Source of the DNA: Streptomyces sp. ST2-7A
GTDB taxonomy: Bacteria; Actinomycetota; Actinomycetes; Streptomycetales; Streptomycetaceae
Direction of reading: 5' to 3'
NCBI RefSeq assembly: GCF_021390475.1
Contig: NZ_JAJUWS010000033.1
Coordinates: 1-64,000, forward strand
Length of the DNA: 64,000 nucleotides
Shown: positions 9,363 to 17,834 of the stretch, piece by piece
Position numbering within the stretch: position 1 is the stretch's first letter
How the letters are laid out: each line of letters opens with the position of its first letter
Notes under the pieces: model-generated
What the model saw: only the letters and a program-made list of their open reading frames with translations
The model's database searches: none
Told to the model about the DNA's origin: nothing
Made by a program: the position numbers and the translations under genes

Positions 9363-9420
9363 CACACGACCGCGCACCCCCGCCGGTGATCGTCTCCGGT
9401 CGGGGGTGCGCGGTCGTGTG
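9363..9420. terminator. Bidirectional terminator-like hairpin, 20-bp perfect stem
   Basis: Positions 9363-9382 (CACACGACCGCGCACCCCCG) are the exact reverse complement of 9401-9420, with an 18-nt loop. It sits between the ends of the rightward Asd-like gene and the leftward peptide gene, which fits a shared intrinsic-type terminator. There is no U-tract, as is usual in actinomycetes. Confidence 0.8.
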
Positions 9421-9454
9421 CGGGAGGATGTCGCCTTCGGCGAACGGGGTCGCC

Positions 9455-9682
9455 TCAGGCCGTGGTCGCCGCCGGGGGCGCGGTGTCCCACTGGTCGTCG
9501 GCGAGGTCCCACTGGTCGTCGGCGAAGCGAAGCTTCGTCTCGGCCGCCCCGACCCCCCGGGCGGCGGGGGCGGTGCCGGCGGCGGAGCCGAGGACCCCGG
9601 CGACGAGGAGTGCCGCCGAAAGGGCCGTCACGGACCGGAGGAAGTGGGAAAGACCGGAAAGCTGGTGCCGAGCGCAATTCAT
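9455..9682 (-). CDS. Small secreted peptide with duplicated ADDQWD motif
   Basis: This 75-residue product starts at an ATG (9682) placed 5 nt after GGAG. It has a Sec-type signal region (residues about 12-45: FLRSVTALSAALLVAGVLG followed by SAAGTAPAA). The short mature end carries two copies of a seven-residue unit, ADDQWDL-ADDQWDT. The DNA copies (9485-9504 and 9506-9525) are identical over 20 bases. It is divergent from the TrmB/LuxR-type regulator starting about 115 bp away, sharing one promoter region. Size, export signal, repeat and neighbour all fit an exported signalling peptide or its precursor, but this is inference. A structural or inhibitory peptide is also possible. Confidence 0.72.
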   Translation of the reverse strand: MNCARHQLSGLSHFLRSVTALSAALLVAGVLGSAAGTAPAARGVGAAETKLRFADDQWDLADDQWDTAPPAATTA

Positions 9683-9797
9683 CGTATCTCCAGTGATACT
9701 GCGATAGGGATGTCGGCCATCGGGCACACCCTCAGATTGCCGGCGACGACGTTCCCGTTCGATACGTCCGCGGTGTCCTATGCTGGAGTGGCAACTT

Positions 9798-10895
9798 GTG
9801 GATCGCGGCGGAATGTCGAGCCCTGAGGGAGCCGTGGACGAGCCACCGCTGTTGGACGAGTTCGCCGTGGACGTCTACCGGGCCGCGGTGCGCTGCGGCG
9901 CCTTCGCCGACGAGGCGATCGCCGAGGAGCTGGGGGTGGGGGTCGCACGGGTCGCGGAGGCCCGCAAAGCCCTGGAGGAGCTGCGGTTACTCGGGCCGCT
10001 CGGCGAGGACGGGAAGACCCGGATGCCCCTCGATCCGGAGATCGTCGAGGCGGAGTTGATCTCCCCGCTCGAAATGGCGATCGTCGAACGGCGTCGTCGG
10101 ATCGTCCGCATCCACGAACAGCTTCGCTCACTCGGGCAGCTTTATCGCTCAATCGAGCAATTACGGTACGCGGAGAATTCCATCCGCGTCCTCGACGACG
10201 CCGCCGAGGTGCGCCGGGAGATCGAACTCGCCCGTCACCGCTGCACCCGGGAACGCATGAGCCTGCAACCCGGCGGCGGTCGGTCGGCCGAACTCCTCCA
10301 ACACGATCTGGCCCAGACCCGGGAGCTGCTCAGGCGCGGTGTCCGCATCCGGACCCTCTACCAGCACACCGCCCGCGCGAGTCTGGCGACCCGGGCCTAC
10401 GTCAGACGGGTCGGCGAGGAGGGCGGCGAGGTCCGTACCGCCGAGGAACTCACCGAACGCATCATCATCTACGACCGGCGCATCGCCTTCGTCCCGAAGG
10501 AACGCGACGGGCGGGAGGCCCCCGGCGCCGCCGTGGTCACCGACCCCACCATGGTCGCCTACCTGTGCCGGTCCTTCGAGGCCGCCTGGCAGGTGGCGCA
10601 GCCCTTCGTCCCCGCCGACGCGGAGCCGACGACCGGTTCCGGCGAACGACAGACCGGCACCGAGCTTCGCGACTCGATCCTGCGCCTGATGTCGATGGGG
10701 TTGAAGGACGAGGTGATCGCCCGCCGGCTGGGGATGGCCACCCGCACCTGTCGCCGTTACATCTCCGCCCTGATGGACGAACTCGGCGCCACCAGCCGCT
10801 TCCAGGCCGGTCTGATGATCGGTCGGCAGGGGGCGGCGGGGGAACGGGACGGCGACGTGCTTCCCGGTGGCGCCGGGACGACCACCACCGGCTGA
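9798..10895 (+). CDS. TrmB-like/LuxR-type transcriptional regulator with two TTA codons
   Basis: The product has about 365 residues. An N-terminal winged-HTH like that of TrmB (LLDEFAVDVYRAAVRCGAF...AIAEELGVGVARVAEARKALEEL, residues about 18-70) is followed by a helical middle region and a C-terminal LuxR-type HTH (LRLMSMGLKDEVIARRLGMATRTCRRYISALMDEL, about 290-325). There is no receiver or obvious sensor domain. Start choice is uncertain: GTG 9798 has GGAG at a fair distance, while ATG 9780 and ATG 9813 are in the same frame. Two rare TTA leucine codons (9987-9989 and 10161-10163) imply dependence on the bldA tRNA, so expression is likely tied to development or antibiotic onset. The divergent secreted-peptide gene is the probable partner or target. 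Confidence 0.88.
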   Translation: MDRGGMSSPEGAVDEPPLLDEFAVDVYRAAVRCGAFADEAIAEELGVGVARVAEARKALEELRLLGPLGEDGKTRMPLDPEIVEAELISPLEMAIVERRRRIVRIHEQLRSLGQLYRSIEQLRYAENSIRVLDDAAEVRREIELARHRCTRERMSLQPGGGRSAELLQHDLAQTRELLRRGVRIRTLYQHTARASLATRAYVRRVGEEGGEVRTAEELTERIIIYDRRIAFVPKERDGREAPGAAVVTDPTMVAYLCRSFEAAWQVAQPFVPADAEPTTGSGERQTGTELRDSILRLMSMGLKDEVIARRLGMATRTCRRYISALMDELGATSRFQAGLMIGRQGAAGERDGDVLPGGAGTTTTG

Positions 10896-11519
10896 GCCGG
10901 GCCGTCCGCGCCCCGGGGCCCCTTCGGGTACCCCGCCGCCGACCGCCCGCCCACGGGCCGGTGGCGGCACGGATCCGCCGACGGGCCGGGCTGGCACTCC
11001 GGCCACTCCCGGACCGGGCCCTCCCGGCCGGTGAAGCCCCCGGGGGCCGGCGACGGCGGGGGCGGTGCTCCCATCGGGGCGGCCGGTGCCGCCACGCCCC
11101 GTGCCGGCGGTACCGACCCCGTGCGGGCCCCGGGTCGGCGGAGCCGTTCCCATCCTCCCCGGTACATTCCGCCCGACCCGACGCACCCGACGCGGCGTTC
11201 CCGGACCGGCACCCGCGGACCGGCACCCGCGACCCGGCGTTCCGGTACGCCCGGTCCGTCGGCCGGCGCCACCCGCCTCCCCCCGGGGCCTCCGGGGCCG
11301 TGCCCGGAACCGCGCGCTGTCCACTTCCGGCCGGACCGGCACCGGACGCCGGTCACGCCTCGTGCGCCCTCCCGGTCGCGTGCCACCGTGTGGTTCACGG
11401 ACCGCCGGCGGAGACGCCGGGGTCCCTCCGCACCCGGCGCACTCCGGCCGGCGACCACTCCGTCATCCCACGCCCTCCCCGGGGCACGGCATGACGAGGA
11501 CCTCGCATGGGAGACACCG
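10896..11519 (+). other. Intergenic region before the glycan-type operon
   Basis: These 624 bp of extremely GC-rich sequence contain no credible gene; the frames that stay open lack ribosome sites and read as low-complexity Pro/Arg/Gly. The promoter of the aminotransferase operon must lie here, but no clear -10/-35 pair stands out. Confidence 0.5.
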
Positions 11520-12950
11520 ATGGCACACCTGATCGGCCTCGACGAGGCCGAGGCAATGGACGTCGACACCGTCCACGACCTGTACCGCACGTACATCAAC
11601 AAGAGCCAGGTCCGGCTGATGACCTCCTTCGGGTTCGGTCGGGAGCTGGTCGACCGCGCCGAGGGCGCCTACATCCACACCCGGGACGGCCGCCGCATCC
11701 TCGACTTCACCGGCGGCGTCGGCGTGCTGAACCACGGGCACAACCACCCCCGGGTCCTGGCCGCCCGCCAACGCTTCCAGGAGCGGCGGCGGATGGAGGT
11801 CCACAAGACCTACTTCTCGCCCTATCTCGCCGCGCTGGGCCACAACCTCGCGCAGATCCTGCCCGGTGACCTCAACCGGTCGTTCCTGCCCAACTCCGGG
11901 GCCGAGGCCGTCGAAGGAGCCGTGAAGCTGGCGTACAAGTACCACGGCGGCACCCGGCGGCAGGTGCTGCGCTCGGACATCGCCTTCCACGGCAAGCTGC
12001 TGGGTTCCGGCGGCCTGACCGGCAGCGCGCAGAACCACTTCGACTTCCCCACCATCCCCGGCATCCGCGCCTTCCGGTACGACGACCTCGACTCGGTGCG
12101 CGAGGCGCTGGCCGAGGCGCGGGACGCGAAGGGGCGCAGCGATGTCTACGCGCTGCTGATCGAGCCGTTCAGCGCCTCCACCATGCGGTGGTGCTCGGAG
12201 GAGTTCCTGCGCGGGGTGCGCGAGCTGTGCGCGGCCGAGGACATCGTGTTGATCTTCGACGAGATCTACACCGGGTGGGGCAAGACCGGGAGCATGTTCC
12301 ACTTCACCCGCTACGAGGGGCTGATCCCGGACATCGTCACCACCTCGAAGTCCTTCGGTGGCGGCAAGTCCTCGATCTCGGCGTTCGTGGCGCGCGACGC
12401 GCTCTTCCGCAAGGCGTACGACAACATGACGGACGCCATGATGCAGAGCACCAGCACCACCTACTACGGCTTCGGGGAGGAGACCGCCACCGCGATCGAG
12501 GCGATCGCCGTCGCGGTCGAGGAGGACTTCCCCGCCCGGGCCAGGGCCATCGAGGAGGTGCTGACGCCGGGACTGGAACGCATCCGGAAGACCTACCCGG
12601 ACGTCGTCACCGATGTCGCCGGCGCCGGGGCCCTGCACGGTGTCTTCCTCTCCGGTGGGCCGAAGGTGCTGGACCTGGTCGGGAAGCTGCCGGTCGGCGG
12701 CCCCGCCAAGGATCCCCTGCTGCGCACGAAGATCATCACGGCGGCGGTGATCGACACCCTCTACCGCAAGCACGACATCTACGCCTACTACACCCTGAAC
12801 GGGCGCAGCCCCCTGGTGGTCAGTCCGCCGTTGGTGGCGGGACGCGAGGAGTGCGAACGGTTCCTCGACGCCCTGGAGGCCACCCTCGCCGAGGGCATGG
12901 GCCGGCTGGTGGGGCGCTTCATGCGGGAGCGGGTGAGCTCGCTGTGGTGA
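11520..12950 (+). CDS. Class III (PLP-dependent) aminotransferase
   Basis: The 476-residue product matches class III aminotransferases in length and motif order. It has GRRILDFTGGVGVLNHGHNHPRV near residue 60, FLPNSGAEAVEGAVKLA (cofactor phosphate region), the Asp motif LIFDEIYTGWGKTG, and the Schiff-base lysine in TTSKSFGGGKSS. Such enzymes move an amino group from an amino acid to an aldehyde or keto substrate, including keto sugars. ATG 11520 follows GGGAGA at good spacing. Its TGA overlaps the GTG of the epimerase gene by 4 bp (GTGA). The setting among glycosyltransferases suggests an amino-sugar or aminated head group, but the substrate cannot be read from sequence. Confidence 0.92.
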   Translation: MAHLIGLDEAEAMDVDTVHDLYRTYINKSQVRLMTSFGFGRELVDRAEGAYIHTRDGRRILDFTGGVGVLNHGHNHPRVLAARQRFQERRRMEVHKTYFSPYLAALGHNLAQILPGDLNRSFLPNSGAEAVEGAVKLAYKYHGGTRRQVLRSDIAFHGKLLGSGGLTGSAQNHFDFPTIPGIRAFRYDDLDSVREALAEARDAKGRSDVYALLIEPFSASTMRWCSEEFLRGVRELCAAEDIVLIFDEIYTGWGKTGSMFHFTRYEGLIPDIVTTSKSFGGGKSSISAFVARDALFRKAYDNMTDAMMQSTSTTYYGFGEETATAIEAIAVAVEEDFPARARAIEEVLTPGLERIRKTYPDVVTDVAGAGALHGVFLSGGPKVLDLVGKLPVGGPAKDPLLRTKIITAAVIDTLYRKHDIYAYYTLNGRSPLVVSPPLVAGREECERFLDALEATLAEGMGRLVGRFMRERVSSLW

Positions 12951-14104
12951 CCCGACCCGTTCCCGGAACCACCGACATCCCCGTGCCCGCCGGGGCCGAG
13001 GCGCCGATGCCGGCGCCGGCCGAACTCCCCGCCCGGGTGACGGTGACCGGCGCGGCCGGCGTCCTCGGCTCACACCTGGTCGAACGGCTGCTGAAGGAGG
13101 GTCGGGAGGTCCGCGCCTTCGACCTGCGGCCGGTGCCGGAGGCCACCGGGCTGACGTCCCTGAGCGGCGACATCCGCGACCGGCGGGCCGTCGCGGAGGC
13201 GCTGCGCGACACCGACGCCCTCGTCCACTGCGCCTCCGCCCTGCCCAGCTATCCGGCCCAGCAGATCCGCTCGATCGTCGTCAAGGGCACCACCGCGGTG
13301 CTGGAGGCGGCGCGGGCCGCCGGCGTGCCCCGGGTGGTGCACATCTCCTCGACCGCCGTCTACGGCCTGCCCAAACTGGTCCCGACCCCGGAGGACCATC
13401 CGCGCGAGCCCGTGGACACCTACAGCTCCGCGAAGGCGGAGGCCGAGGTGATCGCCGAACGGTACCGCGCCGAGGGGATGCTCCTGCCGATCCTGCGACC
13501 CAAGACCTTCCTCGGGCCGGGCCGGATGGGGCTGTTCGACATGCTCTTCGAGTGGGCGGAGGAGGGACGCAACTTCCCCGTGCTGGGCCGGGGCGACGTG
13601 CGCACCCAGATGCTCGCGCTGCGGGACCTGGTCGAGGCGGTGGTGACCGTGCTGCGCGCGCCGGAGGCGCCGGCCAACGACACCTACAACATCGGGGCCG
13701 CCCGATTCGGCACCCTCCGCGAGGACTTCCAGGCAGTGCTCGACGCCGCCGGCCACGGCAGGCGTGTGGTGTCCGTGCCCGGCCGGCCGGCCGTGGCGGT
13801 GCTGCGAGGACTGGAGCGCACGGGGCTCTCCCCGGTGTACGGGCGGCTGCTGTTCAAGCTGCTGGACGACTCGTACGTGAGCGTGGACAAGGCGCGGGAG
13901 CGGCTCGGTTTCGAGCCCTTGATGAGCAACCGCGAGGCGATCCTGCAGACCTACGACTGGTGGCGCGAGCGGCGTGCCGCGGTGGCCGCCGCCGGGCCCC
14001 CGGCGGTGGCCGGGTCCGGGAAGGACGGCCCGGCCAAGGGCGGCCGGACCAGTACGGATCCCTGGAAGCAGGGTGTGCTGCGCATGGCGAAGGTCTTCTT
14101 CTGA
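12947..14104 (+). CDS. NAD-dependent epimerase/dehydratase (extended SDR)
   Basis: The 385-residue product has a 28-residue Pro/Ala leader and then the Rossmann motif VTVTGAAGVLGSHLVERLL. HISSTAVYG and the catalytic YSSAK tetrad (Ser, Tyr, Lys) follow, then LRPKTFLGPGRMG and NDTYNIGAARFGTL. It is an extended short-chain dehydrogenase that acts on nucleotide- or lipid-linked sugars. GTG 12947 overlaps the aminotransferase stop, so the genes are translationally coupled. A basic tail (about 350-385) with a final LRMAKVFF extends beyond the usual domain. In the DprE2 role of arabinan biosynthesis a similar SDR acts on a polyprenyl-linked pentose; a like role here is an inference from the UbiA neighbour. 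Confidence 0.9.
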   Translation: MTRPVPGTTDIPVPAGAEAPMPAPAELPARVTVTGAAGVLGSHLVERLLKEGREVRAFDLRPVPEATGLTSLSGDIRDRRAVAEALRDTDALVHCASALPSYPAQQIRSIVVKGTTAVLEAARAAGVPRVVHISSTAVYGLPKLVPTPEDHPREPVDTYSSAKAEAEVIAERYRAEGMLLPILRPKTFLGPGRMGLFDMLFEWAEEGRNFPVLGRGDVRTQMLALRDLVEAVVTVLRAPEAPANDTYNIGAARFGTLREDFQAVLDAAGHGRRVVSVPGRPAVAVLRGLERTGLSPVYGRLLFKLLDDSYVSVDKARERLGFEPLMSNREAILQTYDWWRERRAAVAAAGPPAVAGSGKDGPAKGGRTSTDPWKQGVLRMAKVFF

Positions 14105-14205
14105 ACCGTTCCGGCAGGCCCGTTCCGTCCCGCCCGATCCCCGCCCGATCCGCTTCCGTTCCCTCTTCCTCCGCCCCGTTCCGGTTCCACGAGGAGTGAC
14201 ATGGC

Positions 14206-15387
14206 ATGTTCGTGACAGAACTGCGCCCCACCCATCCCCCCGACGGCCCACCGCCCCGGGGGGACCGGCCGGGCGCCCCGCCCACCGACCCGTCCGGTGG
14301 GAAAACCGCCGACGGGGCCGCCGACAACCCCCCGGCGCGGGCCCGCTGGTGCCTCGGCACCCGCCTGCTGGTGGGCGCCGGCGCACTGTGGACGGTCTTC
14401 CTCTCACTGCACCTGCTGCTCACCGACCGCTGGTGGCCGTGGCTGGTCATCGAGGCCACGCCACCCGTGGCGTTCCTCGCGATCCCCCTGCTGCTGCTCG
14501 CCGCGTCCCCTCTGGCCCGCCCGGTGCGCCGGTGGCTGGCGCCGGCCCTCCTGGTCCCCGTCCTGGTCGGGGCCCACCTGGCCGGCTACGGCCCCGGCTG
14601 GGGCAACCCGGACCCGGGCGCGGCGCACGGAGCGGCGGGCGAGGAGATCACCGTCTTCTCCTGGAACGCCGACTACTGGGACATGGACGACGACCCCGAC
14701 GCCTTCCACGCCTTCCTGCGCGAACAGGACGCCGATGTCTACCTGTTGCAGGAGTACCTGCACTGGGAGGGCGAGGACCCGATCCTCATCGACGACACCG
14801 AACGGCTGCGGGAGGAGTTCCCCGACCACGAGATCGTCGTGGAGGGCGAGCTGATCACCCTCTCCCGGCTGCCGGTCGTCGCCGTGCACCACCGATCCGT
14901 GCCCGACCGGGAGAACGCCTGGTACTGGCAGGGGAGGAAGACCCAGCGCACCGACGTGCTCGTCGGTGACACCACGCTGTCCCTGTACAACAGCCACCTC
15001 CCGGTGCCCTTCCGGGTCGGCGACAACCCGCTGTCCGAGCGCTTCCGTTCCTTCCTGGCCCAACAACACCAGTGGCGCACCGAGGAGTTGGACTGGTTGC
15101 GGAAGGACCTGGCGGACAATCCGCACCCGGCGGTGGTCACCGGTGACTTCAACTCCCCCTGGATGGGCAGCCTGATCGACCTCGGTCCCGACGTCCGGAC
15201 GCACACCCCCGAGCGGGGCCCGGCGCCCGCCACCTCCTGGCCGACCGCCGACTACCCCCTGCCCCGCCTGTGGCGGCTGGACTGGCTCTTCACCTCCGGG
15301 GACATCCCGGTCACCGGATACCGCTTCGGCGGGGGCGCCGAATTCTCCGACCACAGCGCCCAGGAGATCCGGCTGCTCGTCCCCTGA
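14206..15387 (+). CDS. Membrane-anchored endonuclease/exonuclease/phosphatase-family hydrolase
   Basis: The 393-residue product begins with a disordered cytoplasmic segment (1-50). Three to four membrane helices follow (about 52-130: LVGAGALWTVFLSLHLLL, AFLAIPLLLLAAS, LLVPVLVGAHLAGYG). The EEP domain occupies about 145-393. Visible catalytic elements are FSWNADYWD, LLQEYLHW (metal-binding Glu), LYNSHLPVPF (His), VVTGDFNSPW (Asp/Asn) and the final FSDHSAQEI (His). The family hydrolyses phosphodiesters or phosphomonoesters; the active site would face outward after the membrane part. Next to a DPPR-synthase-like enzyme it could remove the 5-phosphate of a lipid-linked pentose, although that is inference. 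GAGGAG lies 9 nt before ATG 14206. Confidence 0.9.
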   Translation: MFVTELRPTHPPDGPPPRGDRPGAPPTDPSGGKTADGAADNPPARARWCLGTRLLVGAGALWTVFLSLHLLLTDRWWPWLVIEATPPVAFLAIPLLLLAASPLARPVRRWLAPALLVPVLVGAHLAGYGPGWGNPDPGAAHGAAGEEITVFSWNADYWDMDDDPDAFHAFLREQDADVYLLQEYLHWEGEDPILIDDTERLREEFPDHEIVVEGELITLSRLPVVAVHHRSVPDRENAWYWQGRKTQRTDVLVGDTTLSLYNSHLPVPFRVGDNPLSERFRSFLAQQHQWRTEELDWLRKDLADNPHPAVVTGDFNSPWMGSLIDLGPDVRTHTPERGPAPATSWPTADYPLPRLWRLDWLFTSGDIPVTGYRFGGGAEFSDHSAQEIRLLVP

Positions 15388-15534
15388 CCGGGCCCCGCGC
15401 GCCCCGGCACCTCCCAAGCGCCCCGACGCCGGTCGCCGGTCGCCGGTCACCGGAAACACCGCACCACACCACCGCTCCGCCCTGCCCGAAACCCGTCCGC
15501 GCCACCCGACTCACACCCACGAGAGGGACACACC

Positions 15535-16680
15535 ATGACGCAACCCGACAGGTTCCACGTGACGGTGATGCTGGACTACTACGCCCCCTACGTCAGCGGC
15601 CTCACCGAGGCGGCCCGCCTCACCGCCGAGGGCATGGCCGCCCGCGGCTGGGACGTCGCCGTCGTCTGCGCCCAACACGACCCGGTCCTGCCGGAGTACG
15701 AGGTCATCAACGGCGTCCACGTCTTCCGCGCCCCCGTGCTGGCCCGGGTCAGCCGGGGTTTCATCGCCCCCCGTCTCCCCCTCCTCGCCGGACGGCTGGC
15801 CGCCCGCTCGGACATCCTTCACATCCACCTGCCCAACCCCGAGGCGGCCTTCGTCGCGGCCCTGCGGCGGAAGGCACGGCTCGTGGTGACCTACCACATC
15901 GACGCCTTCCTGCCGGACGGCCTCGTGAACCGCTTCGGGATGCGAATGGTCGACGAGTCGTGCCGGGCCGCGATCCGCCGCGCCGACCTGGTCATCACCA
16001 ACAGCGAGGACCAGGCCCGTGGTTCGCGGATCTGGCCGACCATCCGGCGCCGCGAACTGCGCCCCATCCCCTCCCCCTGCGTGGACCGCAACGGCGGCAC
16101 CCCCCGGATGCGGGAGGGCGAGGGGCTGCACATCGGCTTCATGGGCCGGATCACCGTCGACAAGGGCATCGAGTACCTCATCCGCGCCTTCCGCGGCCTC
16201 GACGACCCCGCCGCCCGGCTGCTGATCGCCGGCGACCACACCACCGTCGCGGGCGGCAGCAACATCGAGCAGCTGCGGCGCGAGGCCGGGGACGACCCGC
16301 GCATCCGCTTCACCGGCCTGCTGCGCGGCGAACGGGTCCGGGACTTCTACGCCTCCATCGACGTGTTCGCGCTCCCCTCCGTCTCCGAGTCCTTCGGCAT
16401 CGTGCAGGTGGAGGCCATGATGTCGGGCACCCCGTCGGTCACCACCGACCTGCCCGGCTCCCGCTACCCCGTCGAGGTCACCGGCTTCGGCCGGCTGATC
16501 CCTCCGCGCGACCCCACCGCCCTGCGCGAGGCGCTGCTGGAGATGGCGGCGCTGCCGGCCGAGGCCCGCCGGGAGGGCAGCGAACTCGCCACGAAGCTGT
16601 TCGGCGGGGACGCCTTCCTCGACGCCCACGAAGAGGCGTACCGGAGCCTGTTGCCCAGCGACACGAAAGCACTGCTGTGA
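15535..16680 (+). CDS. Family 4 (GT-B) glycosyltransferase
   Basis: The 381-residue product has the two Rossmann halves of a GT-B enzyme: an acceptor half (VTVMLDYYAPYVSGLTEAARLTAEGMAARGW) and a donor half (IGFMGRITVDKGIEYLIRAF). The EX7E retaining motif is seen as SESFGIVQVEAMMSGTPSV. It would transfer a sugar from a nucleotide donor onto a lipid or glycan acceptor at the inner face of the membrane. ATG 15535 follows GAGAGGGACACACC. The next gene starts inside its stop codon (GTGA overlap). A 147-bp gap upstream could hold an extra promoter. Confidence 0.92.
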   Translation: MTQPDRFHVTVMLDYYAPYVSGLTEAARLTAEGMAARGWDVAVVCAQHDPVLPEYEVINGVHVFRAPVLARVSRGFIAPRLPLLAGRLAARSDILHIHLPNPEAAFVAALRRKARLVVTYHIDAFLPDGLVNRFGMRMVDESCRAAIRRADLVITNSEDQARGSRIWPTIRRRELRPIPSPCVDRNGGTPRMREGEGLHIGFMGRITVDKGIEYLIRAFRGLDDPAARLLIAGDHTTVAGGSNIEQLRREAGDDPRIRFTGLLRGERVRDFYASIDVFALPSVSESFGIVQVEAMMSGTPSVTTDLPGSRYPVEVTGFGRLIPPRDPTALREALLEMAALPAEARREGSELATKLFGGDAFLDAHEEAYRSLLPSDTKALL

Positions 16681-17834
16681 GGCCCCCGGGCGAGACGGGC
16701 GTGGTGGACCACCACGCCCCGAGCGGCGGCGGATCGGCCCTCCGAACCCGGCCGGTCGTGGCGGAGGACACCGCCGTGACGGAGGAGACGGCCGGCACGG
16801 GCGAAAGAGCCGGCGTCACCGGTTGGACCGCGTCGCCGGCGACGAACCCCGTGCCGTCGAATCCACCCCGAAGCGGGCGGGGCCCCACCCCGTACCCCGC
16901 CGGGCGGTCGGGGGGCACCCGGCCCCGCCCCCCGGCGCCACCCCCGGCACCCGCCCGACGCTCCCGGCTGCCGGCCGGGGTGGAGCTGCTGCGCCCCCGC
17001 CAGTGGGTGAAGAACGTCTTCGTGCTCCTCGCCCCCCTGGCGGTGGCCCCGGCGACACTGTCGGAGCGACCGGGACAGGCCCTCGCGGCGCTGATCGCCT
17101 TCATCGCCGCCTCGGCCTCCGTCTACGTGCTCAACGACTGGATGGACCGGCACCGGGACCGGGCCCACCCGCGCAAACGCCGGCGCCCGCTGGCCGACGG
17201 TCGGATCGGACCCGGCGGGGCCCTGGCCCTGGGCGCCGCGTGCCTGGCGGTGCTCGCGGTCGCCGCCACCCTGCTGCCGGTGGGCGCCCGGTACGCGGTC
17301 GCCGGCTACCTCGCGCTGAACCTGCTGTACTGCCTGGCGCTCAAGCACCACTCGCTGGTGGACATCAGCGTCGTGGCCGCCGGGTTCTTGCTGCGCGCGG
17401 TGGCGGGTTGCCTCGCGGTCGCCGCCCCCCTCGATCCGGCCCTGCTCATCTGCGTGTACTGCGCCTGCCTGCTGCTCTCCCTGGGCAAACGGCGCCACGA
17501 GCTGGCTGCGGCGCACCGGGACGGCCGGGGCACCGTCCACCGACCCGCGCTCGCCGGATACTCCCTGCCGCTGCTCGACCAGCTGATGGTCGTCCTGGTG
17601 ACCGCCTCGCTCATCGGCTACGAGCTGCACGTGCTCTCGCTGGACCATCCCAACTCCGCCGCCCTGGCCGTGGTCACCGTTCCGTTCACCGTCTTCGCCC
17701 TGTGCCGCTACCTCCAGCTGGTGACCGTGGAACGCGGCGGCGGCGAACCGGGGCGGGACGTGCTGCGGGACCGGCCGCTGGTGATCAACGCCGTGCTGTG
17801 GCTGCTGTGTCTGACCGTCGGACGACTCCTGTGA
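16677..17834 (+). CDS. UbiA-family prenyltransferase, decaprenyl-phosphate phosphoribosyltransferase-like
   Basis: From about residue 102 the protein reads ELLRPRQWVKNVFVLLAPLA. The Asp-rich motif YVLNDWMDRHRDRAHPRKRRRP (NDxxDxxxD) follows, then LKHHSLVDISVVAAGFLLRAVAG. This is the pattern of enzymes that transfer 5-phosphoribose from PRPP to decaprenyl phosphate, not of quinone or haem prenyltransferases. About eight membrane helices can be drawn. A disordered 100-residue N-terminal extension is implied if the GTG at 16677 (GTGA overlap with the GT4 stop) is the start; a later GTG is possible. It is the key clue that this operon builds a polyprenyl-phosphate-linked sugar. The next gene overlaps its stop by 4 bp. 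Confidence 0.88.
   Translation: MRPPGETGVVDHHAPSGGGSALRTRPVVAEDTAVTEETAGTGERAGVTGWTASPATNPVPSNPPRSGRGPTPYPAGRSGGTRPRPPAPPPAPARRSRLPAGVELLRPRQWVKNVFVLLAPLAVAPATLSERPGQALAALIAFIAASASVYVLNDWMDRHRDRAHPRKRRRPLADGRIGPGGALALGAACLAVLAVAATLLPVGARYAVAGYLALNLLYCLALKHHSLVDISVVAAGFLLRAVAGCLAVAAPLDPALLICVYCACLLLSLGKRRHELAAAHRDGRGTVHRPALAGYSLPLLDQLMVVLVTASLIGYELHVLSLDHPNSAALAVVTVPFTVFALCRYLQLVTVERGGGEPGRDVLRDRPLVINAVLWLLCLTVGRLL

Noticed and set aside
9045..9677. Minus-strand frame through the repeat region with GTR/PGAGCRV repeats
   Set aside because: The repeated peptide simply reflects the 7-bp tandem DNA repeat; there is no ribosome site or family pattern.
15270..16676. Upstream extension of the UbiA frame across the GT4 gene
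   Set aside because: The GT4 gene has full family motifs in its own frame; the UbiA frame here is a shadow. The GTGA overlap at 16677 gives a natural start.
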